Part shown: positions 22,679 to 35,008 of the stretch, one piece after another
Layout of the letters: every line of letters begins with the position of its first letter
Position numbering within the stretch: the stretch's first letter is position 1
Assembly: GCA_024811115.1 (NCBI GenBank)
Contig: JAKOGH010000811.1
Coordinates: forward strand, 116,202-180,201
Length of the DNA: 64,000 nt
Direction: 5' to 3'
Source: Terana coerulea
Lineage: Eukaryota > Basidiomycota > Agaricomycetes > Polyporales > Phanerochaetaceae
Translations under genes and position numbers: made by a program
The notes under the pieces: model-generated
Seen by the model: the letters and a program-made list of their open reading frames with translations, nothing else
The model's database searches: none
What the model was told of the DNA's origin: nothing

Positions 22679-23271
22679 ACGACCCGTGTCTACGAAGGCG
22701 ACGACCACGCTACGATATGACGAAGACGAATGGTTACGAATCTATCCAACGCTCCTTTTCTTCTACGATCTCCCTCTCGTTTACGCTCGGACTCGGACTC
22801 CTGTTTAATACCCCTTGTTGTGTTTTTATCTTCTTTTGGACAATTCACTCCCCATGATACTATTCTTTCTATCTTCCTATTAGCCCATCTTCTATTCACA
22901 TCCTGTCATAGCGCTCTTGATTTCGCATTCTACTGGCCGCATGACAGTCACATTACTACCCTACCTTCCTTTGGTTCTCTCACAGCCTATTCCCCCACAT
23001 TACTATACCCCGTATGTTACGTCTAGTCTATAGCGTACGCCACACGTAGAGGCCCCAATAAACTTGCCACCTCCAAGATCTCCTCGTGAAACGTGTGACA
23101 GGCATTGTGGCTGCCGAACGTGACTGTAATAATTCGTGACCGTGACGTCGGGCGCGAGACGGACGCGAGGTGCTTGAAGTGCGTGCTTGGCTTGACGAGC
23201 CATCATGCCACGACACCTGCAAGACAGGACTTCACCCCAAATCTTGTAGAGAATAAGAAAATATTCCGGGT
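22679..23271. other. Intergenic PCL cyclin / transporter
   Basis: About 590 bases, T-rich just after the cyclin stop (likely 3' UTR) and without a supported gene; the right part should hold the transporter promoter. Confidence 0.4.
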
Positions 23272-24582
23272 ATGAGCACAGACATAACGTTGGCTCTCCT
23301 GTCGGACTGGACGACGACCGTTACGCTGATCTTCGGCGGATGCTGCAGGTGAGTATTCTACGTTCCGTAGGCTGCCACCCGAGCTCACGTTTGACTTACG
23401 CTAGTAATGCACTTACTCTTGAGCAGCTCACGTCTCAATACCCTCGCTCAGGGTCTCTCATTACCTTTGCGCAATTTCTCGCCATCACCATCCACGGGCT
23501 ACCTAAATTCATCGTATTCACTCCATGGCCAAAGCTACGACCGCGCCGGATCCCTATTCTACCCTACCTGATACAAGTTGCCCTATTCTACGCCATCTCG
23601 CTGCTCAACAATGCTGCTTTTGCATACCGAGTACCTATGGCCGTGCACATCATCTTCCGGAGTGGGGGATTGGTCATTAACATGATTATGGGGTGGCTTT
23701 TAAGAGGGAAGAGGTGCGTCTGTGCAGCCTGAGCCAGATACACAACGACGTTGACGCCTGAAGCGCAGATGCTCCCTTGCACAAGTAGCCTCTGTGCTAC
23801 TCGTAACGGGCGGCGTCATACTGACAACGCTGTCCGCCTCCAAGCCCACGCGCTCTGAACCAAAGACAACCGACTTTTCCGCGTCCTCGGCAGACCACAC
23901 CAAGACATACACCCTTGGCATTGCGATCCTCACGCTCGCACTCGTGCTCTCCGGCTTCCTAGGCATGGCGCAGGACAAGACGTACGCCACCTACACGCGC
24001 AATGCCCCCTCACCCAAAGCGGGGAGCAACGCGGAGAAGGCGGAGAAGACAGGCGCAGCGCAGCCGCCGGCGTGGCAGGAGAGCATGTTCTACCTGCACC
24101 TGCTCTCGATGCCGATGTTCTACTTCCTGCGGGACGACCTCGTCTCGCAGCTCACGACGCTGAACGCGAGCCCCACCATGCAGCTCGTGATCCCATCGCC
24201 AATACACACCCTTAATGCCTTGGCGTCGAACAAGTCGTACACGGCAGACAAACTGTCGTCGCCGTTTGGATACCTCGCAGCGCTATCGGTACCCAGCGGA
24301 TACATACCCCTGGTGCTCAACACGCTCACCCAGATTGTTTGCGTCTCCGGCGTGCACCGACTCTCTTCTCGGGTCTCCTCGCTCACTGTGACGTTGGTCT
24401 TGGTGGTACGGAAGGCGGTATCCCTGCTCATCAGCATTTTAGTGTTTGGGTCGAAGGATGTACAGGAGAGGAAGGGGATGATGTGGGCGGGTGCCGCGTG
24501 CGTACTCCTGGGCACCATCCTGTACTCATTGGCCTCGAGCGGACCGCCCAAGAAGACGGAGCACAAGGAAAAGAATGACTAG
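23272..24582 (+). CDS. YEA4: UDP-GlcNAc-type nucleotide-sugar transporter
   Basis: This is a multi-spanning Golgi/ER membrane antiporter of the UAA/SLC35B4 family that imports a UDP-sugar, most likely UDP-N-acetylglucosamine for chitin or glycan synthesis. Exon 1 (MSTDITLALLSDWTTTVTLI) joins at intron 23349-23404 to SNALTLEQLTSQYPRSG; a second intron spans 23714-23768. Hydrophobic segments include LITFAQFLAITIHGLPKF, FYAISLLNNAAFAYRVPMA and ILTLALVLSGFLGMAQ. The family motif region VPMAVHIIFRSGGLVINMI is clear. RKAVSLLISILVFG and MMWAGAACVLLGTILYSLA close the protein, which ends in a Lys-rich tail suited to ER retrieval. About 400 aa, normal for the family. Substrate is inferred from similarity to Yea4. 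Confidence 0.86.
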
Positions 24583-24687
24583 ATGTAACTCTTACTTAGA
24601 TTTCACGCGTCGGACATGTTAGATTAACATAATGGTGTATACATATACGCGAATAAGTACTTCACACATCGTACTTGCTACTTTTCC

Positions 24688-27600
24688 CTAGGCATCCTGC
24701 CCAGTGGCGACGTTCCACGTCTTCCTGAACGCCTCGACGGCCGGGTCGCTCGCGCTGCCCACCTTTGCGAAGGACACCGTGCCGAGCGTCTCTGCGTAAT
24801 TGCGCAGGTACGGCGAGTACAGCCGGCAGAAGTGGCGGTACCAGCCCCAAGTCACCCACGTCGCCCACTCGGCCTCGCTCCAGTTCGCGCGGTTGTGCCA
24901 CGTGTTCTCGGCAATCACGCCATTCGCGAGTGGGTTTGGGCTCGTCGCCGCGACGAGGCAGTCGACGAAGCCGTCCAGCATGCGCGAGAGCGCGGCCTTC
25001 TGGTCCCGTGTGAGCGTCGAGAAGGCCTTGAGCGCGGTAGTGAGTGCGGGCGAATCGACTTCGGGGATGGTTGCATCTACGATAACAAATGAGGTCGGTA
25101 TATGCGCATGAAATGATGGTATGTAGCACGTACCCGGCTTAGCCTCCGCGTCGACCTCCATACCGTCGCTCACGATGGCCATCCCCGCCTTCTCGTCCGC
25201 TTCCTTTCTCAACGCCGAGACCTTCTTCCTCGCAATGACGACACGCCCGTTCGCCTTGTCCAGCGCGCTCCGGATGATCTCCCACTGCAGCGTGTTGATC
25301 GTCGGGTGTGTCGCCGACGGGATACGCTCGATACCGTGGGTGAATGTCCACGCGACGACGTCGGTCGGGTCGACAATCTGGTACTGCATCAGTTTGTCGA
25401 AGACAATGACGATCATGTGCCTGCCCTGCCGCCAGAAGTCGGACACCGCAGTGAGGATGTCCATACGCGCCTCGAGGCTCGAAGCGCCTGTGCTCGAGAT
25501 GCTACCCGAGGCGAGGTTGCGCAGGAGTGGCAGGTACCGCTCAATGGCGTTGAGGAAATGCGAGAAGGACCGTGAGCCGATGTGCAGGAGCGATTGAACC
25601 GCAATGGAGCGGATGACGGAGTCGACATTCGCGTCGGCGTCGGTCACTTCCAGTGAGTTTTTGACTGTCTCCAAATGCGACATGACGTCTTCCGCCTTTG
25701 CTCGGCCTCGGAGCAGACCCAGAATTGTTTGAGCCGCATCGTAGTGAGGGCGAGCTGAGTCGAGGTAAGTTCGTGACAGTTGTCGTTGTTCGTGTGCGAC
25801 ATACCAGGATCATCATATTCGTAGTCAGGTCCTGGAGCTTCAGATGGGACCAGGCGGTTGTCCGGGTTCTGCATCGGATCTGGCAGCGTCTTAATAATCC
25901 GGTCATAGTAAGATAGTCGGATTTCGTAGTCGATGGCATGTCGCATGAAGAGCCGCTTGGGGTGTTGCGATGTCAAGTCAATATCCGGTATCCTGACATG
26001 CAATACGGTTCGTGAACGGGGTATTGGTCAAATAGGCTGGGTATCACATACCATTCTTTCCAGACCCATTGGAAGTTGAAATTACTCATGTGGATGGAGA
26101 ACCAGTCGGCGAAGCGAGTTGCGAGAACAACGTCCAAGCCATCCGCCAAAAGGCCGTAGAGCTTCCTGATAGACTTGCCGACTGCAGGGCCCGACGGTAC
26201 TTGGAGACAGTTTGCACAACTCGGTAATGAGAGCAGTGTAGTAGACAGGCTTTTGAGGTGGCTCTGGCAAGAGGAAGTACGTTCCGAGAATAACCTAAAT
26301 GTCATGAATTCAGGTATAGTTCAAATGTTCGAAATGATAATAGAGCGGACCTCAATTACCGTCGACTCAAGCTGCCAATCCTTACCCGCCACAGGCTCAG
26401 CTGGAGGAGCCCCCGGTCGTGGCTTGAATGTCCCTGGAGGAGTCCATTTAGGGAACTCTAATATCAGCCGCGCGCACTCTTTTCTGTTGACCTCAAAGAT
26501 CTCGATGAGGTCCAGCAGTCCTGTTCGCACCGCGTAGCCTTGGGGCGTCGTTGGATCAGGTGTTACCTAGAACAATGTGAGGAATGTATACAAGCAGGGG
26601 AGTAAAACTAGCTCACATCATTATCAAAAAGGCGAATGTAGAAATCTGCCCATTCTTCCTTCTTAACGAGCGAGTCCTCTCCGGAGTCTGTTGACAGGGT
26701 GTCGAGCTCAACTACCTCAGGTGGGACTAGCACCGAGGGCAACTCGAACGATGAGTCAGTGTACACGGGTAATTTGGTGTAGGGCTGAAGGAAGCTTTCG
26801 GACGTTTGAGCAAAGTCTGCGTTGTTCAAGATTTGCAATGCGGACAGTGCTGAGTCCAAAATCTATGGCCATTAAGATTACTTAGTCTTCAGCGGGGCAA
26901 TATCCAACACACCTCGTCGGCTGTCTCTAACGGTTCGTGGCTAGCATATAGCTTTAACGTTGGCTGCACCAGTCCCTTCGTTTCAGGTATGGACTCAACG
27001 TAGGCCTGGATAGAGTTGATAATCTCAGCGACATTGGCAGATGTGCTCGCCTTAATCTCAACACCGGACTTTGGAATCCAGGAAAGTGAGCGGTGAATCA
27101 CGGTAGGATACAGGACAACTCACGATCATCAGTCCTTCTGCCGCAGAGAGCGCAGCCTTCTTCGCTCGGCCATGAGAAACACCAAACTCATCAAGAACGG
27201 TTGTGAAAGACTTCAAAAGGTCGTACATCGACTGTGGAGAGATCACTTTGGCTGCAGTCAAGTGTGCAAAGAAGTGAATCTGCATAGACAGTTAGGAGAA
27301 TCTTTGTAGTCAACTAATGCTTCCAACTCACGCTCAGCCTTGCTTCTCTCCACAGTAGCTTGTCCAGGTATGCCTGAAACCCTTTCCAGTAGTCCTCAAG
27401 TATCTGACGTCCCAATGAACTGGAGGTGGAGCCTTCTTCGCCGGTCACAGACCTATCATGAAGAAGCCGAACGAGAGCTGCATAGTATGGGACCTTGTAT
27501 GGCTGTTCGGTGACTCTATACAAGACTTTAATCAAATAGAGCATTCAGATCATGGGCATACGTACGCTATTCGAATAGCTTCAGACACAAGAGGAACGTT

Positions 27601-27907
27601 GACGGGCACGGTCTCGCAGATGTGATCAGCCAGACGAGGAACCTCTTGCTCAGGGTCCTAGAGATACGTCAGTACCCATCTTTGCGTTGTCTGGAACTGG
27701 CACGTACTACTTCCCCTAGCTTGATGATCGTCGTCTTTAATTTCTCCTCAGGGCTTTCGTACACTGGCTCCCTCCGGTCATGGTAGTCATGGTCTGAAGG
27801 TATAAGCGCGAAACACGTTCAACTTCACTACTCTCACAAAGACTATTGTTCGCACCTCTGTTCCTCCTTCTGTTCCAACCTCCGCCTCCGCCTCCGTTGG
27901 AGCTCAT
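24688..27907 (-). CDS. CBC1: Nuclear cap-binding complex large subunit CBP80
   Basis: This is the large subunit of the nuclear cap-binding complex, which with CBP20 binds the m7G cap and links transcription, splicing and export. It starts MSSNGGGGGGWNRRRNR and DHDYHDRREPVY, then shows MIF4G-type helical repeats: PEEKLKTTIIKLGEV, LLADGLDVVLATRFADWFSIHMSNFNFQWVW. In the C-terminal third are HFLNAIERYLPLLRNLASG, FWRQGRHMIVIVFDKLMQYQIVDPTDVVAW and WEIIRSALDKANGRVVIARK. It ends FRKTWNVATGQDA and stop 24688-24690. More than ten short introns. One suspected single-base insertion sits near 26187-26192, where ITELCKLSPSTVGP and AVGKSIRKLYG are in adjacent frames. It converges with the transporter with about 105 bases between stops. 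Confidence 0.9.
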
Positions 27908-28524
27908 GGCTGGACGCGGTGAAGTATTTCAAGATGGGCGATGTCAACAACTGCACTCTCGAGAGTTCACGGGTCACAGATCACGTTTGTAAGGTGACTG
28001 CTTTATTCTTGCACGCGTGAGGGCGTTATTTCAGCCCAATATTTCAGCAGCACGTCCGATGGAGCGTAAAGCAAAAGATATGCCTGTGGCGAAGAGTTCA
28101 AAGTGAACTGACATAGGCGCCTAGGCTTCACTGCCCAGCGCCAACTGCCATCAATCAGATCGGTGTGGTTAGACGCCTTGCTCGACGGCTCTTGCCGCTC
28201 TGTGAGCACAACTCAGTCCTGCACATCGTCCGTACACTCGAGCCATCGCAGGCCTCTCCCGCCTCTTCATTCATCGGTCTCCGCTCAGTGCTGAAGTGAC
28301 CGGTTTGTACGCGCTCTGGGAGGCGTCGAACGGTGTTTCTTCAGTTGTCTGGTACGTTCAGTAGCATATGACATCTGCATTTGGAGGTTCATGTACGCCA
28401 ATTTCAGTAATGCGAGACACATGCAATGCATTTGGTCGACGGCGGCCAAGACAACATTATGGCATAGTTTTCGAAGGAGGACAGTCTTTGGGCTGGACAG
28501 AGGCTTGGAGAGAGCACGGCAGCC
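27908..28524. promoter_or_regulatory. Divergent promoter CBP80 / PPR-like gene
   Basis: About 620 bases between divergent starts, with no supported coding sequence. A plus-strand frame (28391 onward) reads into the next gene and could be an upstream exon, but the implied intron would be only about 32 bases, so I do not accept it. Confidence 0.45.
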
Positions 28525-31384
28525 ATGGTATGCACCTCGTTTAACTCCGAGATATGTAGTTTACGGTGGCGGACGCTTTCCAGCGCCATGCCATGGAACA
28601 TAAATCGCTGCATGCCCAAGCGTTATGCATCGGGTGCTACTGCACCAGCGTACGCAAAGAGAAACTCACTTTCCGAACCCGCCTCCCCTACCTCTAAATC
28701 TCAAACGGTTCCATTGTACCCTCCCGAGGAACCAGCCTCTACTCCACTAACCAAGGCACAAATCTCTCGTGCCGCCGCACAGGCCGTCCGCTTGTGCACG
28801 CCGGCTGATGCACTCTATGTCGTCAACTCCCTTCATTTTTCCACGTTCGGCCATCTCAGGGATGAGGCTCTACGCCTCCTCGAAAAGGAGGTTGAGGAGA
28901 AACGCCCACCTTTAACGACGTTCGTCCCGTTCAAACCTATCGACTTCGGACAAGCCATCTCTCCACGGTTGGCCGCACATTGTTTCATCCACTCCCTCAT
29001 CCGCGCTGGAAACACCCGTCACGCCTCGAAGTATGCCCAATTGATGATGGAGACGGGTATTCGCATCAGGACGTCCACGCTGGAAACCATCGTTCAGGCT
29101 CTCTGCGCCAGTCAGGACTCTCTTCTCGGGACGGTTCGCTCTTACTCGAGGCCTCGAAACGTCTACGAACCTCACATCCTCGAGCTCTCGGAAGAGCTTT
29201 TCTCTGAATCGGGCAACGCGGCGGCCTACAGGATCCTCATGCACGCCCGTAAGTTTGGTCAAGAGCGCACAGAAAAGATGTACGATGCGCTCATGACTTC
29301 ATGCATCTTACATGGAGAAGTCATCGTCGCTGCACTGCTGTTCGCGTTCCTCGTGAAGGACTGGCAATCTCGCGCTGCTCAGATGAAGACGTTGGCCGAA
29401 GGCACTGGACAGTCGGATCCGGGGGCTAGGGATGTAGACGATGGAAAGCGGGTGGCAAGTGCCGGCAGGCAAAAATCTGGCTCTCGGGAGATGCTGCGAT
29501 CGCTTAACGAGTATAGCGATGTCGCCTGGGATTCGCTTGTGCATGCGCCATTTCCCAGCGTCGTGCTATTAACCCGCGTCACGAACAGCATCGAGGCCGT
29601 ATTTGCGCGAGACCCAGATCCAAATCTAGGCGACGGACATATTCAAGCTCCTCTACAGGCGTTAGCCATTCTGGCCAGTATCGTAGAGGAGGGAAACATT
29701 CATTTCGGGCAACTGGCCCCTCTACTTCGTGCATTATACCGATGTCCGAAGACCAATCGAAGGGTATGGGCTCGCTACAAGTTGGGAGAGGTCAACGAAA
29801 CCAACGCCCATCGACATTTCCACAAGGTCTTGCTGCGAATGGTCCGCGCACTCAAGGATCCCCAGGTTTTGGCGCTACCGCCGCTCGACACCCGAGCTTG
29901 CAACTCCCTGTTGCACTATACACTACGACACCGTCTGTCACCTAAACTCGCCTCCTGACGTCCTCGAGTACATGTTCGACAAGCGCGGTCTGCAGCCTGA
30001 TCCGACGACGTTGAGCATCTTACTACGCTCTGGAACTCTGATTAGGAGAGCAGACATCAGTGACACTACTGCCCATATTCTACGGAGACTCAACGGACAG
30101 GACGAGTCCGACTCTGAACTAGAGGTGGGGGCATCGGGCGAGCGAGGGGTGTCCCCACGTCCCAAGTCGCGTTCCAACAAATCGTTGAAGCAGTCGCTGT
30201 ATCGCGTCGGTCGTGAGAGCTTAAAGGTCCCTCAAGGATTGACCGCTCCTCGCAATGTGATCAAAGCCGACGGATCCATGCTCAGCAGCTACATCAACGA
30301 CCTCACAGCGAGAAATCAAGCACACGTGATTGTAGACGTCCTTTTCCAAATCCTGCCCGAGTTGAGGATAGTGGATCATCCTTCCTGGGGAGAGCTATCT
30401 CCGGAGGAACGGGATGTCCCCATGGAAGAGTATGTCGAGCAATGCCTCAGGCGTGGAGTCATGCTGGGGCCCTACGTGTTCAGCTCACTGCTCAACGCCC
30501 TCGCCAAGGCAGGGAAGACCGGGTTGGCCGAACGAGTCTGGCTTTTCGCTCAGAAAGCCGAGCGAGCGAGCTGGGTGCCGGACTTCATGCCTGCAGTCAA
30601 GCCCTGGTGCCTACCGACTGCTGCGTACACCACGATGCTGCAGTGCTACAACAACGAGAGCCGAAAAGGTCTTCCGCAACGTTCTCTCGGCCCAGACGGC
30701 AAGGTCGTGTGGGCTCCGAAATCGAACAGCATGGTGGTGGGCTGGGCCCGCTATGTCTATCAAAGTCAGCAGCGAGAGGGTAAAGAAACCCGTTTGACTC
30801 GTTACGAAGGGGCCAGAGGCATGGCCCGAATGCTCTTCCGCACCATGATATCCGGTGGCTACGCTGTCATGCAGTCTCTCGTCAAGGTGCAGGAAACCAT
30901 GGCCTCGCAGAATGCGAAGCTGAAGGTTTCTGCGCCTGTGCCGGACGCACGGTTCTTCAACGCTCTGCTGCGACTCTTCCGACCACTGCCAGGCATGTTC
31001 CCCCGTCGCAAAGCACGCAAGACTCTCGCCAGGAACAGACGTTTCCTTCGCTGGGCGCGCCGCATCTTTGTCGACAGCAACTCTAGACCGTCTCACTGGG
31101 ACGAACTGTTGCAGGAGATTACTGAAGCTATGCTTCGTGCCAACTACCCGCTGCCTCCACTCTTCCGCCACCTCTTTATCGGCCGCTACGAACGCGCGTT
31201 GGAACACTTCCCCTCTCCACCGACATTGAATCGAGCACCCTTCGCCTTTCCCCCGATCCAACATAGATATCAGCCCCATAGGCATCCTACCTTCAAAACG
31301 CGAGGTCTCCCCATCAGACGCGTGTCGCGTCGTCGCTCTCAGCTGCATGCCTCGGACAGTACTGTACCATCTCCATCCTCGTAA
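28525..31384 (+). CDS. Mitochondrial PPR-like RNA-binding protein
   Basis: This large, nearly intron-less gene encodes a helical-repeat protein of pentatricopeptide type, probably for mitochondrial RNA handling. The N-terminus is basic and Ser/Ala-rich (MPKRYASGATAPAYAKRNSL), like a mitochondrial presequence. Repeats are suggested by LAAHCFIHSLIRAGNTRHASKYA, YDALMTSCILHGEVIVAALL, YVFSSLLNALAKAGKTGLAE, and MLFRTMISGGYAVMQS with ARFFNALLRLFRPLPG. The frame breaks once at about 29945-29955: upstream sequence ends ...LSPKLAS, downstream restarts DVLEYMFDKRGLQPDPTTLS, a textbook PPR turn. A single extra base explains it. Start at 28525 or the internal Met of MPWNINRC. Total about 950 aa. Specific RNA target cannot be seen. 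Confidence 0.72.
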
Positions 31385-31450
31385 TCATGTAATATTGCAT
31401 AGGGCTATTGTATGAGATGCAAGCAACGAGCGAATGACACGTAAAATGAA

Positions 31451-32356
31451 TTAGTCCTTATTGCTCCGGAAATAGAGGAAGCCTGTGCTGTTGGCTTGCA
31501 CCTGTCTCGGTTTCCACTCCACCGCCACGTCTGCCAGAGCATCTACCGTCTCCTGGAGCTTCGCCTGCATGGCTTCCAGCACAGGCCAAGGCTGCCCCTT
31601 CTTGCGAGTAAAGCCAACGGCTGCCCGTTCTCCTTCGGCTAGAGTCTCACGGATTTTCTTCATCTTGTGGTCATAGTCGCCGACGTCGACTGACCACGTC
31701 ATCTGTATTTCCTTCTCCTTGACCACCGACTCCTTTTTCTTCCGCTGCGTATCCTTGCCTCTTTGGTATTCGTCGTTCAAGTTGATGACTCGGACGATGG
31801 GGTCGGGGTCCTCCGCGACGAGTTCCACCGCGAACTTGCGCAGCTGCCACCACTTCATCTTCTTGTCCGCGTTCTCCTGGCCGGGTGCTGCGTCCTCGGG
31901 AGCGGTGGACGGCGGGCTGTTCGGTAGCGTAGGCACGAGCTCGCCCCTGCGCACCGCCTCGATGACGTTCCTGAGGGGCTCGAGCTGGCCGAGCTGGCCA
32001 GTCTGCGGGTGGACAAGCCGCACTTGGCGGTACCTTATCCGCTCGTCCCTGGGTTTGCGCGGCGGTCCGCTGTCCTTCTGTTTCCTCTGCCCTGGCCAAA
32101 CTCTGGCAGCGGGCGGATTCTGAGCTGGGCTCTTTCCAGGACCGGCACTTGGAGGATTTGCAGCATCACCAGCAGGCTTGCGAGGATGGTGTGCAAACCG
32201 TACTGAAGTGTAGACGAATGACGTCGAGGCAGCCGGAAGGGCGGTGGGAGCGTATTTGGTACTTATGAGCCATGCAAGGGTTGCTCCTAGATTGTGCTCG
32301 AGGTTAACAGCTATAGTATAGTAGATTCTGAAGATGAACGTACCTCTCAACAGCAT
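31451..32356 (-). CDS. Mitochondrial translation initiation factor IF-3
   Basis: This is a nucleus-encoded homologue of bacterial IF-3, which promotes subunit dissociation and initiation on mitochondrial ribosomes. It begins MLLR, then intron 32287-32343, then GATLAWLISTKYAPTALPAA with a positively charged presequence-like stretch (RFAHHPRKPA). A basic linker follows (GQRKQKDSGPPRKPRDE). The central region has PIVRVINLNDEYQRGKDTQ. The C-terminal IF-3 fold is shown by VVKEKEIQMTWSVDVGDYD, HKMKKIRETLAEGERAAVGF and FTRKKGQPWPVLEAMQAKL, matching the K-E-I-x-hydrophobic pattern and GD-Y/H-K-hairpin. About 283 aa. An upstream in-frame Met would extend it, but lies beyond a well-formed intron donor. 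It converges with the PPR-like gene, 66 bases between stops, so 3' UTRs probably overlap. Confidence 0.83.
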   Translation of the reverse strand: MLLRGTFIFRIYYTIAVNLEHNLGATLAWLISTKYAPTALPAASTSFVYTSVRFAHHPRKPAGDAANPPSAGPGKSPAQNPPAARVWPGQRKQKDSGPPRKPRDERIRYRQVRLVHPQTGQLGQLEPLRNVIEAVRRGELVPTLPNSPPSTAPEDAAPGQENADKKMKWWQLRKFAVELVAEDPDPIVRVINLNDEYQRGKDTQRKKKESVVKEKEIQMTWSVDVGDYDHKMKKIRETLAEGERAAVGFTRKKGQPWPVLEAMQAKLQETVDALADVAVEWKPRQVQANSTGFLYFRSNKD

Positions 32357-32689
32357 TTCACCGGTGCGGTCAAGGAAGCGCCCCAAACGAGGGCCACGGA
32401 GTCGGTTGTGTGGTCTTATTTGGGTGCACATCTCTCCTTGCATCTCTCAGTCGAATATTCGGAACGCAGTAAGCTGTCAAGTGTACATGTACTGTACATG
32501 GTAACATGAGCTGTCGAAAGTACTGCTCGAACAGCAGCGTGCAAAGAGACGAAATAGATGATATACGCGTAGACAAAGCAGGCCTTCGCTCAACGCGAGA
32601 TCATTACATCGTTAATCAGCACAATGTACAAGCGTACATGCCAGTATGTTGCAAGAACCTGAGATGCTGCAAGCTAGATGATATTGTCC
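32357..32689. other. Intergenic IF-3 / NUG1
   Basis: About 330 bases: IF-3 promoter on the left and the NUG1 3' side on the right. No gene seen. Confidence 0.4.
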
Positions 32690-35008
32690 CTAGAAGAACT
32701 TTTTGGAAGTCGTACGCTTGCTCTCCGCCGACCTCGACGGCAGGAGGAGCGGCTTTCTTCAACGATGCAGGGTTGGCCAACTTCTTCGTCGGCGCAGCGG
32801 CCGGTTTGGTTGGTGCAGCCTTCGCCCTTGGCGCAGATTTGGCTGGTATAGAACCAGACAACTTCGCTTTCGAACCGCTGACACTAGCAGTCTTTGCGGG
32901 ACTGTCTGCTTTGCTTTGGCTCAGCGGCGAATGCCACTTTCTTCGAGGGTCGTGCCGAGGCTGAAGTGTTCGCGGCGCGTGTCCGCTTTCCAACAGGCAA
33001 CACGGGCTCCTCCACATCCTCCATATCCTCATCCTCCTCATCCTCACTCTCCTCATCATCGTCCATCTCAATATCCTCGCTCTCATTACCTTCCACCCCA
33101 TCTTCGTCCATCAATTCATCCTCCTCATCCTCGCTCTCCTCCCCGATTGCTATCCAAGGAGCGTCCAGGGCGACTCTACGCGCTTCCGAAGATGAAGGAG
33201 CGAGTTTGACGACACCAGTCGTGGTTCTCCGTTCCTTGCGTGTCGGAAGCAAGGGAAGAACCTTCTCGTCTGCAGAATACACGTCCGCCAGCGGCGAATC
33301 GTCCACGGACATGGTTGCGTCGGACGAGCTGGGAAGTGTGAAACGAGGGAACTTGCCGATGTTCCAGTCACGAAGGAATATTCTCGACGCAGCCGCAATA
33401 TCCAGTACGCCGCCCTAAGCAACACGCGTCAGTGGGATGTATCTGGGCGACATCGTGAAACAGCGAACCTTTTTGATCAATCCACTGACTCGTGCGAGCG
33501 CGGCGAGGAAGCCGTTTGTATCCTTATCCGCAAATGCAGGGAGGTTGTAGAACAGCATTAGGTCTTGACTGCTGGTACGAGACACAATCTCATGAACTAA
33601 TGGCGAACGAACATGAGGTGACAGTCCTTCTTTCGAAAACGTGAAATGAGAACGCACCAATGGGCTCGGAGTCTTTGATACGTTCAATGTGGCCTTTACT
33701 ACGATTGAGTATATCTTGTGGTCCGAGCATTGTGTGCATCTGGCTGTTCTGAAGGAAGCAACGAGATACCAGGGGTATCAACGAGACGAATCTTCTTCCC
33801 ACCCACTTCGAGCGCGACCTCCTGAGGGAAGATAGTGGTGGAAGGTCCCTCTTGAGCGTTGCTCAGTTTGTAGACGGGAAGGGCAGCCTTGCGGGCAAGG
33901 GAGTTGATGAAGAGCTCTTGCCAGACTGACAGAATATCGTTAGTCCATGCTGCAATAATTGGCATTGACCGGACGTACGTTGGTCACCCCTACAACAGCC
34001 ACCACAGGAGGTTTGTCGTCGGACTTGGCCGCGGTAAGTTTTTGGAGGGCAGCAATGACAGAGCTCGCGCCCAATGCATCGTCTGCACGCTCTTTGCCTT
34101 TGCCTTTTGCAGAGGAGGGTTCAGAAGCAGGCAAGAAGGCAGACGCTGAGCGGAAGAGCACAGTCGGATGTTGAGCACGAAGCGAAGTCGCCCAAGCTGA
34201 CACGGCTTCACGAGGGCAAGTATCTGAGACCAAAGTCAGACGGAGGGACGGCTTGGCCTCACGGTACACAACGCACCAATTTTGTTCAGCACCAAGAGCA
34301 TCTTCCCACCCTTTGCTTTGACCGTTTCTTCGATATGTGTGCTGTGGAATGCCAGGGGGTCGCGTGTGTCCAAGACCTCGATGACGACGTCCGCGGCGTC
34401 CAACACGCTCTGCAGGTTCGGAAATTCGCCGTTGGCGAGCTCGGCAGCATCCTGGTCTTCCTCATCTTCGGCGGTGGCAATAACTTTTCCCTTGCTGCTG
34501 CCAGCCGCCTGCTTCGACGTTCGAATGGCAGTAACTCCGTCGAAAGTGACCTCCTCACCCCCATCTTCCGAAGCGGCGTCGACGTCGACCTCGGCTTCAG
34601 CTTTTGCGGCCTTCTTCAGCTCTTTGCGCTTCTGCTTCGCCTCTTCCACCTGGGCTTAGAGTCAGACACATCAAGAGCAAGAAGGAGCTGCACGCACTTG
34701 GCGACGTTCTTCAGCGATTTCAGCTAGAATCTGGTCCTTGTATGGGAAGTTGTTCGGGATGCCAGGGTCTTTCTTTTGCTCTGCATGCTGTGAGCACTAG
34801 GGTTAAGTCAAGCCGTGGCTGTAACGTACTAGACTTCCACTGAGGGTTTTTCTTTGCCTCCTTCTTTCGCTTCCTTCTAGTCTCCGCGGATTTGGCCTTG
34901 ATCTTTTGACGTTGGTGGGTAGTACCACGGTTACTTGTCTCTGGGATGCATACTCAGTACGAGCGAAAACATTTCGACAGGTTGCTTACTTTTCCTGATG
35001 CTAGGCAT
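32690..35008 (-). CDS. NUG1: Nucleolar GTPase NUG1 (nucleostemin family)
   Basis: This is a circularly permuted GTPase required for 60S ribosome assembly and export. It opens MPSIRK..., then a Lys/Arg-rich GN3L/Grn1 segment (KIKAKSAETRRKRKKEAKK). A coiled coil follows (AEEAKQKRKELKKAAKA), then the permuted G domain: VLDAADVVIEVLDTRDPLAF, LLVLNKI (G4), VVAVVGVTNVGKSSFINSLA (G1) and RLVDTPG (G3). The C-terminal region is a very acidic stretch (EESEDEEDELMDED, then MDDDEESEDEEDED) and a basic tail ending YDFQK. Two single-base slips occur at the 3' end: near 32912-32920 and in an A run near 32697-32706. Corrected, the stop is 32690-32692; uncorrected, the second frame runs further. Several introns. 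The order G4-G1-G3 settles the family. Confidence 0.88.
32990..33150. repeat. CTC/TCA low-complexity tract coding acidic repeats
   Basis: A run of CCTCATCCTC-type triplets over about 160 bases encodes the Asp/Glu-rich tract of NUG1 on the minus strand. It is expected for this protein and is low-complexity DNA rather than a mobile repeat. Confidence 0.7.

Noticed and set aside
28391..28560. Upstream exon for the PPR-like gene with an Arg-rich presequence
   Set aside because: It reads well in frame but needs an intron of about 32 bases, shorter than any other here; the in-frame ATG at 28525 is enough.
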